Assembly (NCBI GenBank): GCA_963721725.1
Contig: CAVRLX010000025.1
Location: forward strand, 16,707 to 80,706
From: RI-153 sp963721725
GTDB lineage: Bacteria > Chloroflexota > Anaerolineae > Caldilineales > Caldilineaceae
DNA: 64,000 bases
Direction of reading: 5' to 3'
Made by a program: the position numbers and the translations under genes. Positions 44,580-52,925 of the stretch are shown piece after piece; the first letter of the stretch is position 1; each line of letters opens with the position of its first letter. The notes beneath the pieces were generated by a model. It made no database searches. It was not told the origin of the DNA and saw only the letters and a list, made by a program, of their open reading frames with translations.

Positions 44580-45483
44580 ATGAGTCCATCACCCCAAACC
44601 TCCCCAATCTCGCGTCCCCCAGGCTTGGCTGATGGCGGCGCGGCCCAAAACACTCCCTGCTGCGCTGGCTCCCGTGGCCGTGGGCACGGCGCTGGCCCTG
44701 CATGATGGACTCTTTGCGCCAGGCCCAGCCCTGGCCGCAGGGCTGGGCGCGCTGCTGCTTCAGATCGGCTCGAACTTTGCCAACGATTATTTCGACTTTT
44801 TCAAAGGCGCCGATACCCCCGACCGCCTCGGTCCTGTGCGCGTCACCGCCAGCGGGTTGATCACCCCGGCCCAACTGCGCTGGGGCATGGTGCTGATCTT
44901 TCGGTTGGCCGCGTTGGTGGGAGTCTACCTCATCACAGTGGGCGGCTGGCCGATTATCGCCATTGGCGTCGCCTCAATCCTGGCCGCCATCCTCTACACC
45001 GGCGGGCCATTTCCCTTTGGCTATTACGGCCTGGGTGACTTCTTTGTCTTCGTCTTTTTTGGATTGGTGGCCGTCTGCGGCACCTACTTCGTCCAGGCAT
45101 TGGCGTTGCACCCCGCCGTGGTCGTCGCCGCCATTCCACCGGGAACGCTGGTCACCGCCATTCTCGTGGTCAACAATTTACGCGACATCGAAACCGACCG
45201 CCGCGCCCGCAAACATACGTTGGCCGTGCGCCTAGGACGCACAGGCACACAGATCGAATATCTGCTTTTGGTGGCCGTGGCCTATCTAAGTTTACCGCTG
45301 CTCTGGTGGCAATACGGCTACCATCCCCTGGTAATGCTGCCCTGGTTGACACTGCCGCTGGCCGTGCGCCATCTGCGCGCCGTACGCCATGAGAGTGGCA
45401 GGGCGCTTAACGCTACCCTGGCCGGGACTGCACAACTGGCCCTCTTTTTTAGTCTCTTGCTGGCAATTGGTCTGGCATTTTGA
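44580..45483 (+). CDS. menA: MenA-type 1,4-dihydroxy-2-naphthoate prenyltransferase (frameshifted start)
   Basis: From MAARPKTLPAALAPVAVGTA onward this is a UbiA-fold membrane prenyltransferase with the first Asp motif NDYFDFFKGADTPDRLGPVR and the second NNLRDIETDRRARKHTLAVR. MenA attaches the polyprenyl tail in menaquinone synthesis. Reading from the internal ATG at 44632 works, but the conserved lead (AWLMAARPKTL) begins earlier; an ATG at 44580 joins it if the run of five C at 44616-44620 is four, giving 300 residues. About eight helices follow. Menaquinone is the expected quinone of the host. Confidence 0.85.
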
Positions 45484-45530
45484 ATCATTCGTACAAGTTG
45501 CGTCCATATTTCGTGCTACCCTAAGCCAGC

Positions 45531-45600
45531 GCCACACTCGCCAGGGCAAGATCGGGCTAGACATTCTGTGTGGCGAATGCGACGCACCCTGGACCTGCAT
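45531..45600. repeat. Dispersed palindrome, degenerate left arm
   Basis: CCACACTCGCCA faces TGGCGAATGCGACGCACCCT followed by GGACCTGCAT. Confidence 0.7.
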
Positions 45601-45607
45601 AGCTACG

Positions 45608-45647
45608 CTGCTCTTTGAAAATTGTCCTTGTGTGCTGCTGCGGAGTA
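45608..45647. repeat. 40-bp repeat, copy 2
   Basis: Begins CTGCTCTTTGAAAATTGTCC and ends with the same TTGTGTGCTGCTGCGGAGTA as copy 1 at 35071. It sits immediately after a dispersed palindrome and 51 bp before the hydrolase start. Confidence 0.65.
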
Positions 45648-45698
45648 AGAGTAACGTGCGTAGACCGAGTTCCGATTATTCACCTAAAGGAGATTCTT

Positions 45699-46589
45699 AT
45701 GGATCGTATTCACGTCATGAATCTGGTAACCTCGTACCAACACGGACAGCTAAGTCGCCGCCAATTTTTGCGCCGGGCCGGGATTGCAGTGGGCAGTATC
45801 TCCGTGGCGAACATGCTGCTGGCTGCCTGTCAAACCGTGCCGCTGAACGCCCCACCGTCTACGATGCTCACCACGCCCGAAGCTGCCCCCGAAGCCGTTG
45901 ATGCCGAGGCTGGCATGGCTGAAGGCATGGTGACCTATGGCGAAGGCGACGCCCTCAGTGGCTATTTGGCCCTCCCCGCCGATGGCGCAACGGGACCAGC
46001 GGTAATCGTAATCCAGGAATGGTGGGGGCTGAACGATCATATTAAAGACCTCGCCGACCGTTTCGCCGCCGAAGGGTATGTGGCCCTGGCCCCGGACCTT
46101 TACAAAGGCGCGGTGGCAACTGAACCCGACGAAGCGCGCAAACTGGTGATGGAATTAGACATGGCCCAGGCTGTAGTCGAGATCGGTACAGCCATCGACT
46201 TCTTGCTGGCCCACGAGGGTGTCACCGGCGAAAAAGTCGGCGTGATTGGCTACTGTATGGGCGGTGGCTTGGTGCTGCAAACCGCCGTCGCCAACGACAA
46301 AGTGGGCGCGGCCATCCCCTACTATGGAACCTTGCTCACCCCCGCAGAAGCCGCCCAAGTCAAAGCACCTGTGCAATCGCACTATGGCAGCGCCGACCGT
46401 TTTGATCTCAACGCGTTGCAAGAGATGACCACGATCATCCAAGAAGAGGCCGGCCAGCCCGCCGAAGCGTATGTCTACGACGACGCACCCCACGCCTTTT
46501 TCAACGACACCGCCGAAAGCTACCGTCCAGAAGCGGCTGCCGAGGCTTGGGAGCGGACATTAGCCTGGTTTGAGGAACATCTGGGCTAA
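45699..46589 (+). CDS. Tat-exported lipoprotein of the dienelactone hydrolase family
   Basis: The 296-residue protein has a twin-arginine signal (SRRQFLRRAG) followed by a lipobox (MLLAAC), so it should be exported folded and lipid-anchored. The catalytic domain shows the DLH nucleophile cysteine in GYCMGGGL, an acid in GSADRFDLN and His in DDAPHAFFND. DLH enzymes hydrolyse lactones or related esters; most are cytoplasmic, so an exported version is uncommon. The start at 45699 follows AAAGGAGA; an earlier open-frame start is not used. Confidence 0.88.
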   Translation: MDRIHVMNLVTSYQHGQLSRRQFLRRAGIAVGSISVANMLLAACQTVPLNAPPSTMLTTPEAAPEAVDAEAGMAEGMVTYGEGDALSGYLALPADGATGPAVIVIQEWWGLNDHIKDLADRFAAEGYVALAPDLYKGAVATEPDEARKLVMELDMAQAVVEIGTAIDFLLAHEGVTGEKVGVIGYCMGGGLVLQTAVANDKVGAAIPYYGTLLTPAEAAQVKAPVQSHYGSADRFDLNALQEMTTIIQEEAGQPAEAYVYDDAPHAFFNDTAESYRPEAAAEAWERTLAWFEEHLG

Positions 46590-46600
46590 ACGGACAATAG

Positions 46601-46646
46601 TAGATATTGGGGAGCAGATTTTCTAATACCTAATCCCCAATATCTA
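46601..46646. terminator. Inverted repeat between hydrolase and flavoprotein genes
   Basis: TAGATATTGGGGA and TCCCCAATATCTA pair over 13 bp with a 20-base loop. It follows the hydrolase stop by 12 bp; termination is possible but no T-run follows. Confidence 0.45.
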
Positions 46647-46669
46647 ATACCCACACGGAGAACGACCCT

Positions 46670-48244
46670 TTGGCAGACTACGATATTCTTTTTGTGGGAA
46701 CCGGACACAACGCCCTTGTCTGTGCGGGCTATCTGGCCCAGGCTGGCTATCGAGTGGGCATGGTAGAGCGGCGCGCCGTGGTGGGCGGGGCGGTGGTCAC
46801 CGAGGAGCATATCCCCGGTTTTCGCTTTGATCTGGGCGGCTCGGCCCACATTCTGATCCACCACACCTCGATTGTACAGGACTTGGAACTCCACAAGTAC
46901 GGCCTGCACTACATCGACATTGACCCTCTCTTTTTTGCCCCCTTCCCCGACGGCAGTCAGCTTTTCACATGGCAAGACATCGACGCCACCTGCCAGAGCA
47001 TCGCCACAGTCTCCGCCGCCGATGCCGAGCGCTATCGCCACTTTATTGAAGATTGGCGACCGTTGGCCGAGTCCATGGTGCAGACGTTTACCCATGCGCC
47101 CACACCGCTGAACTTGGCCCGCTATCTTGCCTTTGAAAGCGGCGCAGCCCAGGATTTTCAGCGGCGGCTTACGGCCATTCTGGGTGGATACGGCCACCTG
47201 TTGCGCACCTCGTTTGAATCGCCCCAACTCCAGGCCATGATCGGCTGGATGGCCGCCCGATCTGGCCCTCCCCCCACCGAACCGCTGAGCGGACCCTTCG
47301 CGCTTTGGCAGCCCATGTACCACGTGAGCGGCGTCAAACGCCGCGCGGCGGATCGGGGATGCTGACCCAGGCCCTGGCCCGCATGATCGAGGCCCACGGC
47401 GGCGAAATCCACACCCACGCGCCGGTACGCCGTATCCTCGTCGAGGGGAAGCGGGCCGTAGGTGTGGAAACCCTCCACGGGGAGCGGCTCACCGCCAAAC
47501 ATGCCGTGGTCTCCGGCGCACACATTCACACGACATTGGATCTATTAGGGCAGAGCGTTCCCGCGGCGCGGGTGCGGTTGGCTCGGCAAGCACGGGTAGG
47601 GAATGGGTTTGGGATGATTGTTCGTTATGCGATGAATGCTCTTCCTGACTACACGAAAAATTTAGCATCGCAAGAAATCGGCCCCCAACACCGTGCCCTT
47701 CAGTTTATCTGTCCCGATTTGGATTATCTTGATCGTGCCTATGGCGACTATCTGGCCGGGCGACCGTCGCAACGACCAGCGCTGATTGCCATGACCTTCT
47801 CGGCAGTGGACCCGACGCTTGGCCCCCGAAGGCAAACATGTACTCTTTTTGTGGGGGCAATATTATCCGTATGAACTAGCTTCAGGCGAGTCGTGGGATG
47901 AAATCGGGGATCGGGTGGCCGACGAGATGTTGGCGACGTTGGCCGAATATGCGCCCAATGTGGCTGACTCGGTGATTGGGCGGCTGGTGGAGACGCCCCT
48001 CTTTTTGGAGCGCGAGTTGGGGCTATTGCGCGGCAACGTGATGCATCTGGAAATGTCGGTGAACCAGATGTTCACGCTGCGCCCGGCGCTGGACATGAGC
48101 AACTATCGCGGGCCGCTGGATGGACTCTACCTGACCGGGGCCAGTACGCACCCCGGCGGCGGGATCATGGGCGCAGCCGGGCGCAACGCGGCCGCGGCGA
48201 TTCTGAGTGATCTGCACCGACCGGTTTGGGCGGTGTGGCGGTAG
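46670..48244 (+). CDS. Phytoene-desaturase/carotenoid-isomerase-like flavoprotein (two frameshifts)
   Basis: Translation starts at a TTG behind CGGAGAA with ADYDILFVGTGHNALVCAGY, the FAD-binding motif, then VVGGAVVTEE and FDLGGSAHIL. The frame breaks near 47340-47344 (one base missing before PRGGSGMLTQALARM) and at 47821-47826 (one extra base before PEGKHVLFLWGQYYPY). The end GLYLTGASTHPGGGIMGAAG is the C-terminal FAD motif of CrtI-like proteins. Restored length is about 524 residues. It probably acts on a carotenoid or other isoprenoid. No other carotenoid gene is adjacent. Confidence 0.83.
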
Positions 48245-48288
48245 ATCGAATCACCGCCCACCCGTCAACCCAAAACGGCGGCAAAGGC

Positions 48289-50050
48289 TTATAAGCGCGC
48301 TTCTAATTCGGCGAGGTCGGCCAGCACCAAATCGGCTTCGCGCAAATGATGCCGGTCGGCCAGCCCTGTGCAAACACCGGCGGTCAAGACGCCGAGGAGA
48401 TGAGCCGGGCGCAGTTGAATCTCGCTGTCGGCCACCATCAAGACTTGTTCGGCAGGCAGTGCGAGGCGGGCCAATGCTACTTTTACACTTTCGGCATGGG
48501 GCGGCCACTGGCGTACTTCATCCCCCCCCACCAAAATTAGGGAAGCCCTGGACAAGGGCAAGTTTTGAAGAAAGATTTCAATCTCGGCATGAGAACGAGT
48601 GCTGATTATGGCTACACGATATTCCCGAAGCAGCGTAGCCATGATAGAGTCTGTACCTGGCTGGGGTGTCAACTGGGCTAATGAGGGATGGCCGCGCAGC
48701 CAGCTATATAGGCTCCAGGAAGGGTCACGTCCCAGCCAGCGCAACAGGCCGATCCAGCGGTTGATCAAACTCTCGCCAGCGCGCATCCACTGCCGGGCCA
48801 GGGCCAACCGTTCGCCAGCCGGCAAATAACGCTCGGCCCACATCGTATGCTCGACCAGCCAATCAGCAGCCCCCCGATCCAGCGCGGCCAACGTGCCATC
48901 CAAATCAAAGATGACCCCGTGAATTTGACGACCGCGCACAATGCCTGGAATGCGCACGCCAGTATCCTCTGGGGGGTGGGCAGCAAAAGGTTCGCGGTCA
49001 GTGAGTTTGCGATAGAGATAGACAAGCACAATACGCAGGCTCGCCATGACCGGCGTTGCCAGCAGCACCCCCAGCGCGCCAAAGACTACAGTGGCGCTGA
49101 TAATGCCCAAAAGGGCCACCGTGGCGTCGAGTTTGACCCGCCCGCCGACCAAGCGCGGCACAAGAAAAATATTCTCGATTTGGGCAATCACAAGGTAGAG
49201 CACACCCACCATCACCGCAAAGGGCAGGTTGGGCGTGGGCAGCCAGAGAGAACCTTGAACGAGCGCCACGACTGTGCCGACCGCGCCGCTAATGGTGGGG
49301 CCGACACTGGGCAGAAATTCCATCACCGCCGCCAACAACACCAGCCCGCCCAGATTGGGCAGGCCGACAATGCCCATCACCACCCACACAATCAGCCCCA
49401 TTGCCAGTGCCAGCACCAATTGCCCCTGTAAAAATCCATCCCAGGTATCACGCAGTTGACGGCCTAGTTGTACAGCGTCGTTTTGATACTCAGGTGGAAT
49501 ACGCGCCAGCAGGAAACGCTGCAAACGCGGGCCATCGCGCAGGAGCCAGAAGGCCAGCACCAGGGCATAGACCAATATAAGCAGCCCTGTGGTGAGATCC
49601 ACTGCCAACGAAAAGAGACCCGCGGCCAACGTAGAGAGTCCTTGTTGCAGGGCGTTGTTCAGCTGGATCAGCAGGCCATCCAGCGCCACTTCGTAGCTAC
49701 CCAGACGAAAGACCGGCACCGCACCCGCCGATTGCATGGTGACCAGCAGCTCTTGAAAGAGATTCTGGAGCGAGGTCAGCGAACTCAGCAGGCTGGGGAT
49801 GAAGAGGGCTGGCACTGCGGCCAGCACGCCAAGAAGCAGCACATAGACCGCCAATGTGGATGACCCCCGGCCCCAGCCTGTGCGGTCGCCGGATCCGATC
49901 CACAGGATGGCTCAGCACAAAGGCAAGCAGGCAGCCAATAATCGTGGGCACAATCATGACACGCAGAGCAATCAATAAAGCGATCAGGAGAATCAACAAC
50001 AGCGCAGCCACAACGGTTTTCGTGGTGCTGTTCCAACGGCTCGAATTCAT
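48289..50050 (-). CDS. AI-2E/PerM-family transporter fused to HAD phosphatase (frameshifted)
   Basis: The ATG at 50050 (AAAGGAA upstream) starts a protein with helices at 10-50; the frame breaks at 49871-49874, where a run of four should be three, and continues as SSTLAVYVLLLGVLAAVPAL. Residues 1-380 have the PerM plan of two helix pairs, a long amphipathic middle and four C-terminal helices. From about residue 385 a HAD domain follows: GVIFDLDGTLAALDR (motif I), VAIISTRSHAEIE (II), and VLMVADSEIQLRPAHLLGV (motif IV-like). Total about 586 residues. PerM proteins export signals or ions; a HAD fusion is unusual. Confidence 0.82.
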
Positions 50051-50169
50051 GGCAACGTTCCTTTAATCGATAGTTGCGCTGATCATAACATTGGGACTGT
50101 GCTTTGTGCAGAATTGCGTCATAGAGGATGGACACCATCCACCACATCTAAATGTGGTAAAATAGCCGT

Positions 50170-50598
50170 ATGAACGAGAAACCTACAGCAGACACAACCA
50201 CGGAAATCTACAAACTAACCCAATTCGGTGAAGATCGCATCGGCTATGTGGGCGCGGACGGCACGATCTATAAACTGCGCTGGGACGAGGGCCACCCCAT
50301 CGGGCACGTGGAAGAGCGCGGCCAGTACACCCACATCTTTCGCAACACCCTCCACGACGAGCGCGAGTTGGGAACGGTGGACGCCCACGGCACTGTCTAT
50401 AGCCACGGCCTCTTTGAAGGCGGCAACCTGGGCTGGGTGGAATCCGACGGGGTGGTGATGCAGGGCGGCATGATTTTGGGCGAAGAAGAGGTGGGGCGGG
50501 TGCAAGGGCCACAGCCCGCCGCCGCCGCCGCCGCCCTCTTGTTGCTCTTTCTGCCTGACGACGCCGAAGCCAACCACCGCTCCGCCCAGCACGCTTAA
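50170..50598 (+). CDS. Small beta-repeat protein, unknown function
   Basis: The 142-residue product consists of four short repeats with the pattern G-x-V-x-x-D/G-G-x-[IV]-Y: GYVGADGTIYKLRW, GHVEERGQYTHIF, GTVDAHGTVYSHGL and GWVESDGVVMQGG, about 23 residues apart, then an alanine-rich hydrophobic stretch and a polar tail. The repeats look like consecutive beta-hairpins. I do not know a named family. It is divergent from the AI-2E gene and 2 bp ahead of an alpha/beta hydrolase gene, with which it is probably co-transcribed. Confidence 0.65.
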   Translation: MNEKPTADTTTEIYKLTQFGEDRIGYVGADGTIYKLRWDEGHPIGHVEERGQYTHIFRNTLHDERELGTVDAHGTVYSHGLFEGGNLGWVESDGVVMQGGMILGEEEVGRVQGPQPAAAAAALLLLFLPDDAEANHRSAQHA

Positions 50599-50600
50599 TT

Positions 50601-51467
50601 ATGCCTATGCGAATTATAGACACCCCCCGTATGACCTTTCATTATCGTACCCACGGCGATGCCGACGGCCTGCCTGTGCTGTTCTTACACGGAACCTTTG
50701 GCAGCAGCCGCTGGTGGGAACCGCTCTTCGGGGTTTTGCCCGACGCCATCTATGCCATTGCGCCGGATCTGCGCGGCTGTGGCGGCAGCACCCACAGCGC
50801 CAACGGCTACACCATCCCCGAACAGGCCGCCGACATTGCTGCTTTTGTCGAGGCGCTGGCTCTGCAAGAGTTCAACCTTGTGGGCCATTCCAGCGGTGGC
50901 GCCATTGCCATTGACTATGCCCTTACCCACCCCGACCGGCTGCGGAGCCTGATCCTGATTGACAGTGTGCCTGTGGAGGGCATTTTTACGCCGCTAGAGG
51001 GGCTGCGCCTGCTCGCCGAAATGCGTACCAATCGCGAGCTACTGGCGCAAGCGCTGGCTCTGCTCATGCCACACACACCGCCCACCATCATGAGCGCTGG
51101 CGAATTTACCCGCTTCTTTGCCCAATTGGTGGAGGATGCCACGGGCATGGCCCCCGCCGCCTTCACCGAAATTGCCGTAGCGCTGGACCATTGGAACCGT
51201 TTCGAAGAGGCGCGCCAATTGACCCTGCCCACGCTGTTGGTCTGGGGCAGCGAGGACACCATCGTCGATCGAGACGCCATGACACGCACGCTGATCGCCA
51301 TCCCCGGTGCAGGCAATCTGGAAGTGTTGCGCGGCATCGGCCACAGCCCCATGATCGAAGCGCCCGTCACCCTGGCCGAACGTATCATCGACTTTATTTC
51401 CGAAGAGTTCGAGGACTACGCCGAGGCCCGCGCCATTGCCGAGGCCAACGCCCCGCACCCCGAATAG
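50601..51467 (+). CDS. Alpha/beta-fold hydrolase
   Basis: The 288-residue protein has the oxyanion motif LFLHGTFGSSRWWEP, nucleophile elbow GHSSGGAIAID, acid in WGSEDTIVDRD and base in RGIGHSPMIEAP. A helical cap covers about residues 125-195. Length and motifs fit soluble esterase/epoxide-hydrolase-like or C-C hydrolase members; the substrate is unknown. No signal peptide. It lies 2 bp after the repeat-protein stop and 30 bp before a methyltransferase gene. Confidence 0.88.
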   Translation: MPMRIIDTPRMTFHYRTHGDADGLPVLFLHGTFGSSRWWEPLFGVLPDAIYAIAPDLRGCGGSTHSANGYTIPEQAADIAAFVEALALQEFNLVGHSSGGAIAIDYALTHPDRLRSLILIDSVPVEGIFTPLEGLRLLAEMRTNRELLAQALALLMPHTPPTIMSAGEFTRFFAQLVEDATGMAPAAFTEIAVALDHWNRFEEARQLTLPTLLVWGSEDTIVDRDAMTRTLIAIPGAGNLEVLRGIGHSPMIEAPVTLAERIIDFISEEFEDYAEARAIAEANAPHPE

Positions 51468-51497
51468 TACCGGCCGAGTTCACAACAGGAGTAGACA

Positions 51498-52088
51498 ATG
51501 GAAGATCTGCGCGCCCAATGGGAAAGCCGGTATCAAGAAGGCCCCACACCGTGGGACACAAGCATTACGCCGCCGGAAGTGGTGGCCTTTTGGCGCTCCG
51601 GTCGCCTGGCCGCCACAGGTTTGGCGCTGGATCTGGGCGGCGGCACGGCCACCAACGCCCTCTATCTGGCCGAGCGGGGTCTACACGTTGCCAGCATCGA
51701 GATTGCCTCCCCGGCTCTGGCGCGTGGACTGGCACGGTTGGCAACCCAGCCCGCCCTTCGCCGCGCCCAGATTAGCCTGATTCAAGGATCAGTGAGTGCG
51801 CTCCCTCTGGGGGGCGGCTGCGTGAACTATGCGTTGGACATTGGGTGCTTTCATGGATTGCCCCTGCCGCTTCGCCATGACTACGCGCAAGAATTGAAAC
51901 GGGTGATGATACCGGGTGGTTATTACCAGCTTTACGCGTTTGCCGAGGATGCCGATGCGCGCGGCGCGCGTGGTCTGGCCGATGATGAGGTAGCCGCACG
52001 CTTCGCCGATGCTTTTACCATTGTCGAGATTGAAACGGCGACGCCTAATCCCCGCCCCTGTTATTGGTATCTGCTGCAAAGACAGTGA
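51498..52088 (+). CDS. Class I SAM-dependent methyltransferase
   Basis: The 196-residue protein has motif I LALDLGGGTATNALYLAERG, an acidic end of beta-2 (VASIEIAS), and motif IV-like YALDIGCFHGLPL. The N-terminus (WESRYQEGPTPWDTSITPPE) resembles TehB/thiopurine-type small-molecule methyltransferases. It should transfer methyl from SAM to a small acceptor. CAGGAGT precedes the ATG. It ends the small operon of 50170-52088. Confidence 0.87.
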   Translation: MEDLRAQWESRYQEGPTPWDTSITPPEVVAFWRSGRLAATGLALDLGGGTATNALYLAERGLHVASIEIASPALARGLARLATQPALRRAQISLIQGSVSALPLGGGCVNYALDIGCFHGLPLPLRHDYAQELKRVMIPGGYYQLYAFAEDADARGARGLADDEVAARFADAFTIVEIETATPNPRPCYWYLLQRQ

Positions 52089-52644
52089 ATCGTGAGGCAT
52101 AGAATTAAGAGATGCTGTGTAGCGCCGTCTCGCGCCATGCTTGAGCCGCAGCCTGGCTGTGTGAGCCGTTCGAGGCGAAAGTTAGCTTTGCCAGGTCGGG
52201 TTGACATCGAGCCAGACGCCGTACCAATGGAATCCGCTGTTGCCCAACTTCGCCAGATTTTCTCGCTCTTCCTCTCGCACTTTGACCAGAAACTAAAATT
52301 CTAGACCTTCTCCCCTTAAATTCTAGGGTGCGACGCACTCGCCACACACGCTTTTCAAGACCACTCTACTCCTGGCGAGTGCGTCGCACCTGTATCGTTA
52401 CGGATTGTGATCTTTTTTCTTCTCTTCTATACTCCCTCTTACACCACGACTTCATCCTATCCTTCGGATTGCATATCTCCGCAGACTCCGATTCATCACA
52501 CCCTCATTCGTGGTAGCGTACGCCGTCCCGTAGATGAGCGCGCCCATCCTATCAAAGGCATTGATGTTGGGTCTCTTGTTGCCAGATCCGCAACAAACCC
52601 ATTGCACTCTGTTCGCAAATCAATCAGCGAACAGGAAATTTGCA
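52089..52644. other. Gap before the CRISPR-Cas locus
   Basis: The left 230 bp hold no recognisable gene, although short frames exist on both strands. A full dispersed palindrome follows at 52323, then an AT-rich stretch to 52520 that may hold the cas promoter (no clear boxes), then the dyad at 52598. Confidence 0.5.
52323..52394. repeat. Dispersed palindrome, full copy in reverse orientation
   Basis: CTAGGGTGCGACGCACTCGC at 52323 faces CTGGCGAGTGCGTCGCACCT at 52371; the centre TTTTCAAGACCACTCTACT resembles that of the copy at 9787. Confidence 0.85.
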
Positions 52645-52649
52645 ATGGG
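52598..52649 (+). promoter_or_regulatory. Nested dyad covering ribosome site and start codon of the HTH gene
   Basis: Outer arms CCCATTGCA (52598-52606) and TGCAATGGG (52641-52649) and inner arms TGTTCGC (52610-52616) and GCGAACA (52627-52633) are exact complements. The ATG at 52645 and AGGAA site fall inside. It may be a repressor operator or an mRNA hairpin that hides the start. Confidence 0.6.
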
Positions 52650-52851
52650 ACGCAGTCGGGACGAGCAACGATTGGATGAGATTCGCACTGTAATACAAGA
52701 AAATCCAGATCAGAAGCAAGCGTGGATTGCACAACAAGTAGGATATGACAACAAAACGTTGCAGCGCGCGTTAAGCCAGTTGGAAGATCGTGGCGATTTG
52801 TTGCAAGAGAATGATCACGGGCAATTGCGCTGGTTTGGACGACGAAAATAG
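52645..52851 (+). CDS. Small winged-helix DNA-binding protein at the cas locus
   Basis: The 68-residue protein begins MGRSRDEQRLDEIRTVIQEN, followed by a helix-turn-helix (KQAWIAQQVGYDNKTLQRAL) and a wing (DRGDLLQENDHGQLRWFGRR). AGGAA lies seven bases before the ATG; an earlier in-frame start at 52534 crosses the dyad and lacks similarity. It is too small to carry an effector domain. Its place just ahead of the WYL-Cas3 gene, and the dyads before each, suggest it controls the cas operon. Confidence 0.65.
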   Translation: MGRSRDEQRLDEIRTVIQENPDQKQAWIAQQVGYDNKTLQRALSQLEDRGDLLQENDHGQLRWFGRRK

Positions 52852-52883
52852 GGTGACAACCAATTTCTATAAAAGTGGCGTTA

Positions 52884-52916
52884 TTTGGCAACAAGCTGTG
52901 ATAGGTTGTTGCCAAA
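52884..52916 (+). promoter_or_regulatory. Dyad directly upstream of the WYL-Cas3 ribosome site
   Basis: TTTGGCAACAA and TTGTTGCCAAA pair over 11 bp with an 11-base spacer, ending next to GGAGG at 52917. It can act as operator or as a hairpin controlling access to the ribosome site. Confidence 0.6.
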
Positions 52917-52925
52917 GGAGGAAAG

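Noticed and set aside
52092..52347. Short frames on both strands after the methyltransferase gene
   Set aside because: No ribosome site or family feature; the minus-strand frame starts inside a dispersed palindrome.
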